DNA of 64,000 bases. Origin: Ktedonobacter sp. SOSP1-85 (GTDB lineage Bacteria > Chloroflexota > Ktedonobacteria > Ktedonobacterales > Ktedonobacteraceae). The stretch lies in NCBI RefSeq assembly GCF_016587415.1, contig NZ_BNJI01000001.1, positions 2,705,501 through 2,769,500 on the forward strand, in the 5' to 3' direction. The notes beneath the pieces were generated by a model. That model did no database searches, was not told the DNA's origin, and worked only from the letters and a program-made list of their open reading frames with translations. Within the stretch, counting starts at the first letter, position 1; the number at the start of each line of letters is the position of its first letter. Shown in pieces: positions 50,257-59,888 of this stretch. The position numbers and the translations under genes are program-made.

Positions 50257-51489
50257 CTACTTCACCCAGATGGGGCGGGAGTCGGCGTTGATTCTGTTGT
50301 TGGTGTCAGTCAACTGAATGGGATTACCAGTAAGCTTGAAATTGCCTTTCGTATCCACGCTCAGATGCGCCAGCCAGAGATCAAAGGCACCATTGGTGTA
50401 GGTTATATATGCCAGGGACTTGCCATCAGGCGACCAGACAGGCTGACACACATACTGGCCCTTCACGATCAACTGAGCCGACTTATATGGTGCTACCCCC
50501 TGTTGATCCGCGGCATCGCCGGGCGTGGCAGTGATCCCTTTAGGAACCTTCTGGACATAGATGCTTAACTGATCACTGGTGTTCTCGCTACGAGTGTAGG
50601 CGATAGAATCACCCGTGGGCGAGAAGATGGGTTGATAGTTGCGTACGTTCGAATCCTCAGGCGTGAGCGCGACACCGGTATCGGGCTGGCTTTTGGCTAC
50701 TCCTGGACGATACTTATATGGATTGTTAGCAATCAGGGTCGAGTCAGCCAGGTAGATCTGAGTCAGCAAATTAGAAGAGTTTTTAGGATCATAGGTGTAG
50801 TGTGTATAGACGATTTCTTTTGGTGTGTTCGGGCGGAAAGCCACATCCCGGTCACCACCAGCCCCATAATCGCTATAAGCTACATATTGGGGCGTATCGG
50901 TTCCAGGATCAGAGACTGGCACGGTAAACACCTGAGGGTCCAGTAGGGGCGCATTCTGACCCGTAGCCTGGTACCAGTTCTCTTTACCAAAGTCACTGGC
51001 AAAAAGAATAGACTTTCCATCTGCCGAGAAGGAAGGCTGCCCGATCCAATTGGCCCGCGACTTCACAAAGCCATCTATATTGTAGTAGCTTCCCTGGCCG
51101 CTACGAATGACATTGATCTTACCGCCTTCAGCGGGCATGGTTGCAATATCAGAGTAGTCGCCACGCCGAATCACAAAGATAAGCTGCTTGCCATCGGGCG
51201 ATATCGCGGGATCGCGTACATCCAGACCCTGGGTCAACTGCTTGAGATTGCGCTGGCTATCAAGCTCGTACAGGTTGCGATCAATGGTAAAGTAAAACTT
51301 CCCACTAAACACTGCCTGGTCGGTCTTATTGATGCCAATCGAGGTCCCATCTTTCGTCGTCTGCTTGGTATCAAAGGTATTGCTCTTGTCATTACCGATG
51401 CCTAAACAACCTTGTAAGCTAAATGCAAGCAATACCAGAAGCGCCAGCACGCTATACTGTCTATATCTAACCTGTATATTTCTCTTCAT
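50257..51489 (-). CDS. beta-propeller lipoprotein (TolB/WD40-like)
   Basis: 410 residues from the ATG at 51489. The N-terminus is a lipoprotein signal (YSVLALLVLLAFSLQGC, lipobox LQGC), so it is anchored outside the membrane. Several PD40-type blades follow: DPAISPDGKQLIFVIRRGDYSDIATM, QPSFSADGKSILFASDFG, QPIFSPTGDSIAYTRSE, QPVWSPDGKSLAYITYTNG. Likely a protein-protein or ligand-binding scaffold near the wall. A GTG at 51507 would overlap the LCP stop as GTGA; either start couples it to that gene. Confidence 0.8.
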   Translation of the reverse strand: MKRNIQVRYRQYSVLALLVLLAFSLQGCLGIGNDKSNTFDTKQTTKDGTSIGINKTDQAVFSGKFYFTIDRNLYELDSQRNLKQLTQGLDVRDPAISPDGKQLIFVIRRGDYSDIATMPAEGGKINVIRSGQGSYYNIDGFVKSRANWIGQPSFSADGKSILFASDFGKENWYQATGQNAPLLDPQVFTVPVSDPGTDTPQYVAYSDYGAGGDRDVAFRPNTPKEIVYTHYTYDPKNSSNLLTQIYLADSTLIANNPYKYRPGVAKSQPDTGVALTPEDSNVRNYQPIFSPTGDSIAYTRSENTSDQLSIYVQKVPKGITATPGDAADQQGVAPYKSAQLIVKGQYVCQPVWSPDGKSLAYITYTNGAFDLWLAHLSVDTKGNFKLTGNPIQLTDTNNRINADSRPIWVK

Positions 51490-51503
51490 TGCCACATTCC
51501 ATC

Positions 51504-53555
51504 TCACTCTACTTTGACGGTCTCAAAGGTTACCATCATCATCAGGTCCAGCAGGCTGCGCACACCAAAGGGGTCATTTAACTGGGGCACGCTCATCGCG
51601 CCCGATGAAACCATCTGCTGCGTGGATGCCGTGGCATTGGGCACATCCACGTTGACATGCGATGGATTGTTCTGTGCTAGCTGCGTATCCTGTTGGGCAG
51701 GCGTCGCCGCGTTGCCATACAGGGATAGGACAGACTTACAGCCCGCGGTATCACCAAACATCTTTTGCAGATCCGGCAAGATCTTAGAACAATAGGGGAC
51801 AAAGTCGCCGGTATTCGTGTTTTTGCCGGTTTTAGGATCGGGAAGTGACAGCGGACCAGAATAGGGTGGACTAAGAATAAGTTTGTTGATATTCGCTGTA
51901 TTGATGTTACGCGCGAAGTTGGCCATTTTGATCACATCGGTGACCTGCATATCTGTCTTTAGGTAGCCAACCAGGTCTTTGGCATATTCAGGCAACTTGT
52001 TCACTGTATCAGTGCTCTGGAGCTTTCCTTTGAGCGCGGTAAGCACCTGCTGCTGGCGCACAGAGCGGCCAAAGTCACCGCCCAGGTCCGAATGGCGCGT
52101 GCGTACATACTCAAGCGCCTGGATGCCACTCATATGCTGAGGACCGGGCGCGATATAGAGGCGCTTAAAGCCATAGATATCCTTGGTACTGATGTCATTG
52201 GGATAGATATCGTCGACCATCGGGTGCAAGGCATCTACATCCACACCACCCGCGGTCTCAATGACCTTAATAAAACCATCCAGGCCGACCCAGGCATAGT
52301 AATCAATAGGAATATTGAAATTTTCTTCGACTGTGGCAATGGCCAGACCCGCAGCATCGGCATAATGGTCCTTCGAAGCGTTACTCTGATAACCATACGA
52401 GAAGGCGAAGTCCATCTTGCCCGGGCTGTTACCGGGGATGAAAACGCGCATATCACGTGGGATGGAGAGCATACCTACATAGTGTGTCGATGGGTCGATA
52501 GTCACGACGATATCGGTCTGGGCCAGGGGCGAGCCATTGACACCGTTGTTGCCTTTACCATCATTGTCGCTACCCAGCAACAGAATATTAATGCGCTTAC
52601 CACTAAGGATATCTCCATTGGACGTGGCGCTTTGCGAGCTATCCTCTTTGCCCTTGCTATTGAAGCTCGTTGCCTTATGCCCGGTAATCTGACTCACAGC
52701 ACTCCCGAAGTTGGCCTGGTACCACCAGTAAAGGCCGCCTGTCGAGATGATGAGTACCGTCATAACCGCGACTAGCACCCGCGCCCATATGGGGAAGCGC
52801 CGCTTTTGCGTGCGCCTGAAACCTCGTGGCGGCTGAGGCGGCATCGGCGTCCGGGGAAGATTGCCTGGACCTCGGGGCGGCGTTCCCTGTGGGATAAGGG
52901 GTGGCGCCTGGATACCAGACATACTGGGCATGCTCCCTGGCGCGCCCATAGAGGCCGGGCCAAGGCTCCCGGTCTGGGGACGTGGCGTTTGCGGAGGCGC
53001 GCTCATCATTGGATTTGCAAATGACGAACTATTGGGGCCAAAGGCATTATTACCCTGTCCAGGCAGAGGCGCCTGAGAAAATGGCGATGGCTGACCCATA
53101 GGAGGCTGTTGCATAGGGGCGCCATTGCCAGGATAGCGCAGAGTTGGTTCAGAAGCAGGGATAGCAGGATACTGAGGATTGACGAATCGATCAGATATTG
53201 GGTCATTATTCGCGCCAGGATTGCGAAAAGGCGTTGAGTTTGGTTCTTTTTCCTGGAACAGGGGGGCGCCAATGCCCGACTGCTGCGGTGAAACAGGTAC
53301 AGTGTCAAAGCTTGAACCCTGATTATTTCCGGCCAGGGGTCTGGTAGCACGAGGCGCAACACCAGGAAGGGAGAGTCCACGAGGCATAAACTGCCCACCT
53401 TTAGGGCCGGCCTGTGGCTGTGACACACCAGGCCCATTAGATATAATCTGACCAGGAGGGGCCTCTGTATTGCGAGGAACAACGGGTTCAGTCCTCGGTC
53501 CCTCTGAACCTGGGCGCGGGGCAGTTGGGGGGAGTTGCCCGCTCGAAGGTTTCAT
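51504..53555 (-). CDS. LytR-CpsA-Psr (LCP) family protein
   Basis: 683 residues from the ATG at 53555; the frame is open to a TTG at 53600. About 255 Pro/Gln/Asn-rich residues lie in the cytosol, then a membrane helix, WARVLVAVMTVLIISTGGLYWW (about 257-277), then the LCP domain: NILLLGSDNDGKG, ADTIV-like QTDIVVTIDP, MLSIPRDMRVFIPG, YYAWVGLDGFIKVIETAGGVDVDAL, ALEYVRTRHSDLGGDFGRSVRQQQVL. LCP enzymes attach polymers to peptidoglycan, using the conserved Arg/Asp residues visible here. Coupled to the propeller lipoprotein, possibly one wall-modifying unit. Confidence 0.92.
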   Translation of the reverse strand: MKPSSGQLPPTAPRPGSEGPRTEPVVPRNTEAPPGQIISNGPGVSQPQAGPKGGQFMPRGLSLPGVAPRATRPLAGNNQGSSFDTVPVSPQQSGIGAPLFQEKEPNSTPFRNPGANNDPISDRFVNPQYPAIPASEPTLRYPGNGAPMQQPPMGQPSPFSQAPLPGQGNNAFGPNSSSFANPMMSAPPQTPRPQTGSLGPASMGAPGSMPSMSGIQAPPLIPQGTPPRGPGNLPRTPMPPQPPRGFRRTQKRRFPIWARVLVAVMTVLIISTGGLYWWYQANFGSAVSQITGHKATSFNSKGKEDSSQSATSNGDILSGKRINILLLGSDNDGKGNNGVNGSPLAQTDIVVTIDPSTHYVGMLSIPRDMRVFIPGNSPGKMDFAFSYGYQSNASKDHYADAAGLAIATVEENFNIPIDYYAWVGLDGFIKVIETAGGVDVDALHPMVDDIYPNDISTKDIYGFKRLYIAPGPQHMSGIQALEYVRTRHSDLGGDFGRSVRQQQVLTALKGKLQSTDTVNKLPEYAKDLVGYLKTDMQVTDVIKMANFARNINTANINKLILSPPYSGPLSLPDPKTGKNTNTGDFVPYCSKILPDLQKMFGDTAGCKSVLSLYGNAATPAQQDTQLAQNNPSHVNVDVPNATASTQQMVSSGAMSVPQLNDPFGVRSLLDLMMMVTFETVKVE

Positions 53556-54016
53556 ATTAACAAATTGCCGTTTCACTGCGCTTACCTGCTTCCTTAACAA
53601 TTGCTTTATCTAATTAGAACCTTACGCGCATGCCCTCTCTCGCTTTCTCTCACCCTAACAACGTCATACCACAGATGCTCCTTAAGAGGCCTCACACCAC
53701 TTTCCACCTTGTTTCTGGTTCATACACTTCTTTGATACATAAAGACACGCTCATTGATATCTACCAAGTATAACGTATTGTTGGGAAAAAACATCACGAT
53801 TATGCCTACCTTTTTGCTTAGGATAGGACATTTTGGTACATCGGTCTTAACTCCCTGTTAGTCAACACATTACACAACCGTAAACATCGCTTAACCCTCC
53901 ACTAACCAGTATAGACTACGCTTGCAGTGGAAGGTTGCCCTCGGGATTTTCGCGAAGGCAGTCAGTCCCCTGGATCATTGTCTGCCGCACTCTCCACGAT
54001 AGGTGAATGGTGTCCT
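53556..54016. other. 461-bp divergent intergenic region
   Basis: It separates the LCP operon from the glycosyltransferase. It is AT-richer than the coding parts (for example gttgggaaaaaacatcacgat). I see no gene or convincing promoter hexamer pair. Confidence 0.45.
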
Positions 54017-55192
54017 ATGCGCATAGCGATTATTACAGAGAATTTCCTGCCCAAACTCGATGGTGTTACCCGCACGCTTGCCCGCCTTCTGGAACATGTG
54101 CAGGCGACGGGGCATCAAGCCCTCTTGCTAGGCCCTGAAAGCGGCATGGAACAATACGCTGGGGCCGAGGTTATCGGCACGGCGGGGCTCCCGCTCCCCT
54201 TTTACCCGGAGCTCAAATTTAATTTCTTTCGCCCCCTCTTCATACGCCGTCTCTATGAGTTTCAACCAGATATCGTGCATATCGTCGATCCCGTTGTCCT
54301 GGGAGCAACCGGCCTGGCAGCGGCCCGCCTCCTCAACAAGCCACTCGTCTCTTCCTACCATACCAATCTGGCCGCCTACTGTACCCACTTTGGCTTCTCG
54401 TTCTTTACACAGCCCATGTGGCACTACAATCGCTTTATCCATAACCAGTGCGAGTTAACCTTCTGTCCCTCACCCTCCACGGCACAGATGCTACGCCAGC
54501 AAGGCTTTGAACACCTGCGCCTCTGGCCTCGCGGCGTCGATACAACCCTCTTCCGCCCCGAGCAACGTGACGCGGAATTACGGGCGAGCTGGCTGCAAGG
54601 CCGTGAGCAGCCTGAACAGAAAGTAGTCTTGCTCTATGTGGGACGCGTCTCCTGGGAAAAAAATCTCCAACTGCTGATCCAGGCCTATCGCCAAATGGAT
54701 CATACACGCTGCCACCTGGTCATCGTTGGTCATGGGCCGGCCCATGACGAAATTCGCCAGGAGTTGCAGGACCTACCCGTGACGTTCACGGGGTATCTGC
54801 GCGGCGAGGAACTGGCGCGGGCCTATGCGACAGCGGACCTCTTCGCCTTTCCTTCGTATACGGAGACCTTTGGGCAGGTCGTACTGGAAGCTATGGCCTC
54901 AGGACTGCCCGTGGTAGGCTTACGCGCGGAGGGAGTGCGCGACCTGGTGCAGCATGAAAGCACAGGACTACTCCTGGAGGCGGAAGCGCTCTCAGCAGAT
55001 GAGCGCATCACAACCTATCGCGACCACTTACAGCGCCTGGTCCAGCAGGAGGCGACGCGCCTGGAGATGGGCGAGGCCGCGCACCATCAAGCCAATCGCT
55101 ATAGCTGGTACGAGTCCATGGAATGCGTGATACGCGGCTATGAAGAGGTCATCGAGACCTCGCGCCCCCTGCTGCTTACGCAGGCCAGCTAG
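54017..55192 (+). CDS. GT4 glycosyltransferase (MgtA/PimB-like)
   Basis: 391 residues from the ATG at 54017 (AGGTGA upstream; the longer frame to 53927 lacks similarity). N-terminal MRIAIITENFLPKLDGVTRTLARLLEHVQATGHQALLLGPE and PDIVHIVDPVVLG are typical of GDP-mannose-dependent alpha-mannosyltransferases. C-terminal VVLLYVGRVSWEKNLQLLIQAYR, FTGYLRGEELARAYATADLFAFPSYTETFGQVVLEAMASGLPVVGLRAEGVRDLV. It may glycosylate a lipid anchor (phosphatidylinositol or diacylglycerol type). Followed by a short GC palindrome. Confidence 0.9.
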   Translation: MRIAIITENFLPKLDGVTRTLARLLEHVQATGHQALLLGPESGMEQYAGAEVIGTAGLPLPFYPELKFNFFRPLFIRRLYEFQPDIVHIVDPVVLGATGLAAARLLNKPLVSSYHTNLAAYCTHFGFSFFTQPMWHYNRFIHNQCELTFCPSPSTAQMLRQQGFEHLRLWPRGVDTTLFRPEQRDAELRASWLQGREQPEQKVVLLYVGRVSWEKNLQLLIQAYRQMDHTRCHLVIVGHGPAHDEIRQELQDLPVTFTGYLRGEELARAYATADLFAFPSYTETFGQVVLEAMASGLPVVGLRAEGVRDLVQHESTGLLLEAEALSADERITTYRDHLQRLVQQEATRLEMGEAAHHQANRYSWYESMECVIRGYEEVIETSRPLLLTQAS

Positions 55193-55201
55193 TTTCAATC
55201 C

Positions 55202-55225
55202 GCGGCAGTTCCTAGGAACTGCCGC
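55202..55225. terminator. 24-bp perfect palindrome
   Basis: gcggcagttcctaggaactg plus its completion to 55225; it lies ten bases after the glycosyltransferase stop and is followed by attttgt. Confidence 0.8.
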
Positions 55226-55245
55226 ACATTTTGTGTGAGAATGTA

Positions 55246-55374
55246 CTAAAAATCAGCCCCCTCTCGCTGCTTCTCATCTTTGCGCGCCTGGAGCAGCGAG
55301 AGGATAAGTGAACCAACCAGCGTGCAGACCAGCACAATCTCCATGGTACTGAAGGTCTTCTTCTTTTGTGGCAT
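55246..55374 (-). CDS. 42-residue single-pass membrane protein
   Basis: Start ATG 55374, GAGGAG 8 nt upstream, stop TAG at 55246-55248. The peptide begins MPQKKKTFSTMEIVLVCTLV and continues with GSLILSLLQARKDEKQREG: a basic start, one hydrophobic helix (about residues 12-28) and a charged tail. The strong ribosome-binding site, 19-nt gap from the GT39-like gene and coherent membrane-protein composition argue for a real gene. No family recognised. It may be a subunit of the neighbouring glycosyltransferase. Confidence 0.7.
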   Translation of the reverse strand: MPQKKKTFSTMEIVLVCTLVGSLILSLLQARKDEKQREGADF

Positions 55375-55393
55375 AGTTTCTTCTCCTCTATCT

Positions 55394-56941
55394 TCAACGC
55401 TTGAGCCAGAGTTCTTGTCCATTACTATATGTACGCGCGAGGGTGTAATGTTGTCGCACCCAGGTATGGAAACCGGCTACCTGCTGTATATTATGAAGTC
55501 GCCCTGTATAAAACAGCACAGCCTGAACCTCGGGACGGCTGGCCTCTTGAATCAACTGCTCTTCTGTAACATAGCCTGTCATAATACGCACACCCGAAGT
55601 ATCAACCAGGGAGGCAGGTGTACTACGATCCGCCAGACCCGCCAGGAATTGCGCATCCGTTACAACGAGGCTGCCAGGCTTCGTGAGGGTTCGCATATCT
55701 GCGACAACACGCTGGTCCTGGGCATGCATGCCGACTGGCAGGGCTTTGAAATTATGTCGCACCTGGAGGATGTTACTAGCGGTCGTGAAGAGCACAATAA
55801 GCAGAGTAAGCGCGACCGTCCAGCGAGCCAGGCGTGCTAATCCGACCTCGGTCCGTTGCAGACAATCCAACAGGGGAGCCAGGCCTACTGCTACCATGGC
55901 GATCATCGGAGGTACCAGGTACACCAGGTGATGGGCGAAGAGCGGCACCTGGCGCCAGAGCAACACGGCAGAGACAAGGAACCAGGCCAGGGGCGCGATA
56001 ATACGCCAATCGCGGCGCACGCAGGCAAAGAAGGCGGCCGCGAGCGCGGCATAGAGCAGGGGATAGCTGCGGATGGTGAGCAACATATGGATATTCCCCT
56101 TCGCCGAAGACGCAAGCACCTTCCCCGCGACCAGGTGAAAGGTCACGACACCATCCCACAACTGCGCAAAGGCTCCAAGATAGGGCAGTATAATTACCAG
56201 GAAGGCCAGGATGGAGGCGCCCAGGGCCAGCAAGAGGGGCATAAACAGAGGCCAGCGCTTCTCGCGTGGCTGACGCAGCCCCCGATAGAGATACATAAGT
56301 AGAAGAATACCAATTGGCACGAGAGCCGCCACAGCCAGCAGCTTGCACAGAACACCAAGCACAAGCACGATACCACAGAGCACAACCAGGGCATTTCCGC
56401 GTTTTCCTCCAGGATACCGCCACCAGAGCCAGGCCAATCCGACCGCAAGAGTCATAAAGGCGACCGAAGGGGCCTCCGCCTGGAGTTTCTGTGATTGTGA
56501 GAGATAGAGCGGATCAAGGGTCATCAGGAGCGCGGCCACCAGCGCTCCCAGGCGTCCCGCGAGCGCATACCCAATACAATAGCAGCCCAGCACACCGAGC
56601 AGCGAGATAAGAACGACACCGAAACGCGCCGCCCACAGGCTCTGACCCAGAGCGAGATACGTCGGAAAAATAGAGAGAACAAAGAAGGGGGGTTGAGAGT
56701 AAAAGGTCTGCTGGTAGAGGGCATGGCCTGAGCTTAACGCGCGCAGCGTCTGCCAATAGACGCCTTCATCATAGCTATCCAAATCGATAGGAATGTCGAT
56801 GCGGTATAAGCGGAGCAGCAGAGCCAGAACAAAAATAGCCAGAGTGGCCAGAGCAAAAATAAGGCGCGAAGAAATCAGAATCCCCGTATAGCGCTGAAGG
56901 CGTGAGGAGGACTGGCGCGCAGAAAGCAGGTTAGTATTCAT
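55394..56941 (-). CDS. membrane glycosyltransferase (GT39/ArnT-like)
   Basis: 515 residues with about eleven membrane segments. After the first helix comes RIDIPIDLDSYDEGVYWQTLRALSSGHALYQQTFYSQPPFFVL, which holds the luminal Asp-Glu pair (DEG) and the QPP typical of the dolichyl/undecaprenyl-phosphate mannose protein mannosyltransferase and ArnT superfamily. The C-terminal soluble part (GSLVVTDAQFLAGLADR) is small. It transfers sugars from a polyprenyl-phosphate donor outside the membrane. The tiny membrane protein follows in the same operon. Confidence 0.85.
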   Translation of the reverse strand: MNTNLLSARQSSSRLQRYTGILISSRLIFALATLAIFVLALLLRLYRIDIPIDLDSYDEGVYWQTLRALSSGHALYQQTFYSQPPFFVLSIFPTYLALGQSLWAARFGVVLISLLGVLGCYCIGYALAGRLGALVAALLMTLDPLYLSQSQKLQAEAPSVAFMTLAVGLAWLWWRYPGGKRGNALVVLCGIVLVLGVLCKLLAVAALVPIGILLLMYLYRGLRQPREKRWPLFMPLLLALGASILAFLVIILPYLGAFAQLWDGVVTFHLVAGKVLASSAKGNIHMLLTIRSYPLLYAALAAAFFACVRRDWRIIAPLAWFLVSAVLLWRQVPLFAHHLVYLVPPMIAMVAVGLAPLLDCLQRTEVGLARLARWTVALTLLIVLFTTASNILQVRHNFKALPVGMHAQDQRVVADMRTLTKPGSLVVTDAQFLAGLADRSTPASLVDTSGVRIMTGYVTEEQLIQEASRPEVQAVLFYTGRLHNIQQVAGFHTWVRQHYTLARTYSNGQELWLKR

Positions 56942-57042
56942 CAGAAAAAGACCAGCACGATCTTGCTATACGTTGAACAACAATATCGAATGATGCCACT
57001 GTAACACTATCAAAAATGAACTGAATAATCAAGAAGTACTAA

Positions 57043-57098
57043 AGATGGTGTGGTCCAGACTGGCAGCCCCTGGGTTACCAGTCTGGACCACACCATCT
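57043..57098 (-). terminator. 21-bp perfect hairpin after the AAA protease
   Basis: Arms 57043-57063 and 57078-57098, 14-nt loop; four bases after the stop at 57102 on the minus strand. Confidence 0.82.
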
Positions 57099-57101
57099 GA
57101 T

Positions 57102-58892
57102 TTATATAGCCTGGAGGGCGTCAGTGACCTCGGCCAGGACCTGGCTCGCGTCGGCCTCATCGATAATGGTCTTGATTTCATCGGCAAGGAGTTCATCGCG
57201 CTCGCTGAGGGCCTCGGCGAGCGCAATCACAGCCTCGCTGTGCTCTCGGAACAGCTGCAAAACCTCGCGATATTGCTGCTGCAACACCTCCTCAACGCGC
57301 TCCGCCAGGCGAGGAACAGCGATTTCCAAACTGTTCAGGCGCGAGAGAAAGGTCCCATCCATGCCATAGGCGCCAACATAGAGGCCAGCCAGCGTTGTGG
57401 CCTGAGACAGGTCTCCGCTTACCCCATCCAGGTTCATATCCAGAAAAAGCTCCTCGGCTGCACGCGAGGCCAGGTAGACCTGCAACAGCGCCAGCACCTC
57501 CTGCTTACTACGCGTTTTGACCGTCTCTTTATTGCGCCAGGCGGCGAAGGCCTCGGCCCCCTGTTCACCATCATGACGATGCAGGGTCACATACGAGGGA
57601 AACTCACGCTCCATCAGGTAGTAGCAGGCAACGGTATGCCCGGCCTCGTGATACGCCAGGCGACGCCGCTCAATGGGCGTCAGGTCGCTTAACTGGCGGA
57701 TGCCAAACTCATGCTTATCCTGAGCGGCGGCTATGTCCTTATACGTGACCAGGTCGCGACCATCAAAGTGGGCCAGAATCACGGCCTCATTGATAATATG
57801 CTTGATCGCGACTGGCGTATACTCAAACATACGCTGCACCAGCGCAGGCAGAGAGATAGCGGGATCATGGCTCACCTTGTTGAGATAATATTCGATGACC
57901 TCGCCTCGATATCTATCCGTGGGCGGCAGCACGCGGATCTGACGATCGAAGCGTCCCGGGCGCAGAAGGGCGGCATCCAGCGCCTGCGGCACGTTGGTCG
58001 CGCCAATGGTAAGCACAGGTTCGACCTGGGCACGCCCCTGGAAGAACCCCAACACACGCAAGATCTTCTTGTTCCAGCCATTGTCGATGGGAGGCGGGTC
58101 CATCTGCATCAAGAGTTCATTCAGACCACCATTGCCACCACCAAACATGCCACCCATACCACCCATGCCCATATTCCGCGACTGGCCATTCTGCTCACCG
58201 CCGCCTGTACGCGACATACCAATGGCGTCGAACTCGTCAATAAAGATAACACAGGCGCCATACTCGCGCGCGTAGCGCCGCGCCTTGCGGTAGAGGTTCT
58301 TGACCATCAGCACATCCATGCCCCAGAACATGCCACGAAAACTGGCCGCACTGGCATAGGCGAAAGGGACGCCGGCTTCGGTACTGATACACTGGGCCAG
58401 GTAGCTCTTGCCCGTTCCGGGTGGTCCCGAGAGCAGGAGACCGCGTACAGGCTGCCCGCCCATCTCCTGGTAGGCCTTAATACCAGTCAGAATACGCACG
58501 ATGCGCCGTGCCTCCTCCAGAACATCGGGATTGCCTTTATAGTCCTTAAAGCCCAGTCCGGTCTCGCCCGGCATCACCCAGTAGAGACGCGGCCGCCCCA
58601 TAAACCAGAAAATAGCCACGAATTGTATGAGGACATAAAAGATGGCAAACATAATCTGGAGGGCATAGAGCAAGATCGAGCCAGGGCTAGGCGGCGTCAA
58701 TTGCGGCAGAACGGCGGTCAGAAAATACCAACCGACCAGGGCCGCCAGCGCCAGCCAGAGCCAGCGATACTTTACAAAGCGTCCAAATTGGTCCAGCCCC
58801 ACATCAATCGACCTGTCCAGGTCACCCTCCAGCTTACGCTCAGCCACTTTCCGTCTATCCTTTGCTAACACGTTATCGCTCTCCCTTTCCAA
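57102..58892 (-). CDS. FtsH-like membrane AAA metalloprotease
   Basis: 596 residues. Two membrane helices (about 44-62 and 73-98), with no large periplasmic domain between them. AAA: Walker A SGPPGTGKSYLA (156-163 core), pore-loop region SFRGMFWGMD instead of the usual F-V-G-x-G, Walker B VIFIDEFDAIG (about 216-225), a Gly/Met-rich insert at 230-256, and the second region of homology ALLRPGRFDRQI. Protease: HEAGH at 415-419, third zinc ligand probably the Asp of DGVSGDLSQAT. It differs from housekeeping FtsH in the short outer loop, insert and pore motif. Confidence 0.85.
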   Translation of the reverse strand: MERESDNVLAKDRRKVAERKLEGDLDRSIDVGLDQFGRFVKYRWLWLALAALVGWYFLTAVLPQLTPPSPGSILLYALQIMFAIFYVLIQFVAIFWFMGRPRLYWVMPGETGLGFKDYKGNPDVLEEARRIVRILTGIKAYQEMGGQPVRGLLLSGPPGTGKSYLAQCISTEAGVPFAYASAASFRGMFWGMDVLMVKNLYRKARRYAREYGACVIFIDEFDAIGMSRTGGGEQNGQSRNMGMGGMGGMFGGGNGGLNELLMQMDPPPIDNGWNKKILRVLGFFQGRAQVEPVLTIGATNVPQALDAALLRPGRFDRQIRVLPPTDRYRGEVIEYYLNKVSHDPAISLPALVQRMFEYTPVAIKHIINEAVILAHFDGRDLVTYKDIAAAQDKHEFGIRQLSDLTPIERRRLAYHEAGHTVACYYLMEREFPSYVTLHRHDGEQGAEAFAAWRNKETVKTRSKQEVLALLQVYLASRAAEELFLDMNLDGVSGDLSQATTLAGLYVGAYGMDGTFLSRLNSLEIAVPRLAERVEEVLQQQYREVLQLFREHSEAVIALAEALSERDELLADEIKTIIDEADASQVLAEVTDALQAI

Positions 58893-58972
58893 TCATACCG
58901 GCATGGGAACATCTTTCAGCAGAATCTACATTCTGTTGCATATCTCGCGAGAGAACGCAATAAGCACACCAT

Positions 58973-59635
58973 CTAGCTCAGCGCGCGCATAAACAGGTAA
59001 TCGGCGCGCAGGAGACGCTCGCCGCCCTGTCCCGGGGCCGTCACAAAATAGAAATAGGCCAGCGCCTTATGCTTCCCCTCGGGTCCATTCGTGACGATCT
59101 CGACCGAGAGAAAATAATCAAGCGAGGTATCCTCTCGGGGCTGCACGCTTAAGACCATGATCTCGCCCCACTGCCGCGTATCGGTCGCGCTCAGACTCTC
59201 GATATACTGTGAGAGCGTGCTGGCATCCGTAGGCGAGGAGAGCGTGGCGCTGCTGAGTTGCAAGGCCGTCGCATCGCCCTTACGCAAGGCGTAGAGCCAG
59301 CCTTTAATCTTGGCGCTGGCATCGCGCCCATCTCTGGGCTGCGTCTGTATATGAAAGGGATCGTTATCAATTCCCAGGGGCCACTCCTGGGTCGTAAGCC
59401 TTACTGTGGCTACCACACTGGCGATAAGCAGGAGCAGCGCCAGGCCCACAAACAACCGGTAGCGCTGGCAGAAACGCAACGCGTAGTAGCACCACTTCAA
59501 GGGCACACGTAGGATCGCCTTCACCAGGCGGCCGGGTCGACTGGCCCCTGCTCGCGGAGGCAAGCCAGCAACATCTTGCTTCTGAGGAGTTGCGCGAGAG
59601 GCTTCTCGCGCAGGCGGAGGAGTACTAATCGGCAT
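58973..59635 (-). CDS. membrane protein upstream of the FtsH-like gene
   Basis: 220 residues from the ATG at 59635 (GGGAG 7 nt upstream; the frame is open 19 codons earlier). A Pro/Arg/Ala-rich cytosolic N-terminus (about 60 residues) precedes one helix, LFVGLALLLLIASVVATV, and an extracellular domain with SAKIKGWLYALRKGDATALQLSSATLSSP and KALAYFYFVTAPGQGGERLLRADYLFMRAL, which resembles NTF2-like folds (inference). It probably shares an operon with the protease gene 80 nt downstream and may be its partner. Confidence 0.6.
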   Translation of the reverse strand: MPISTPPPAREASRATPQKQDVAGLPPRAGASRPGRLVKAILRVPLKWCYYALRFCQRYRLFVGLALLLLIASVVATVRLTTQEWPLGIDNDPFHIQTQPRDGRDASAKIKGWLYALRKGDATALQLSSATLSSPTDASTLSQYIESLSATDTRQWGEIMVLSVQPREDTSLDYFLSVEIVTNGPEGKHKALAYFYFVTAPGQGGERLLRADYLFMRALS

Positions 59636-59888
59636 ACAAACGCTCCCATCACTAACCACCCAACATAACGCCATGACATACTCTGCACACAATCACCACT
59701 TCTTAGCAGAGATGCATTTTATACTTCTCACATTACACCACGTACGCTTATTTGGCAAGAGGGGATAGAAATTGTGATCTCGCTAATTGACACGTCTGTA
59801 TGTGCATGCTATAGTCATTTCTGTATGCCTTAGCTGGTATAGCATGGTCTTTATAGTCTCTCTAGCCGAAAAGCAGGTGGTATCTTCG

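Noticed and set aside
57711..58868. 385-codon plus-strand frame opposite the FtsH-like gene
   Set aside because: Antisense shadow; the minus-strand frame carries all catalytic motifs.
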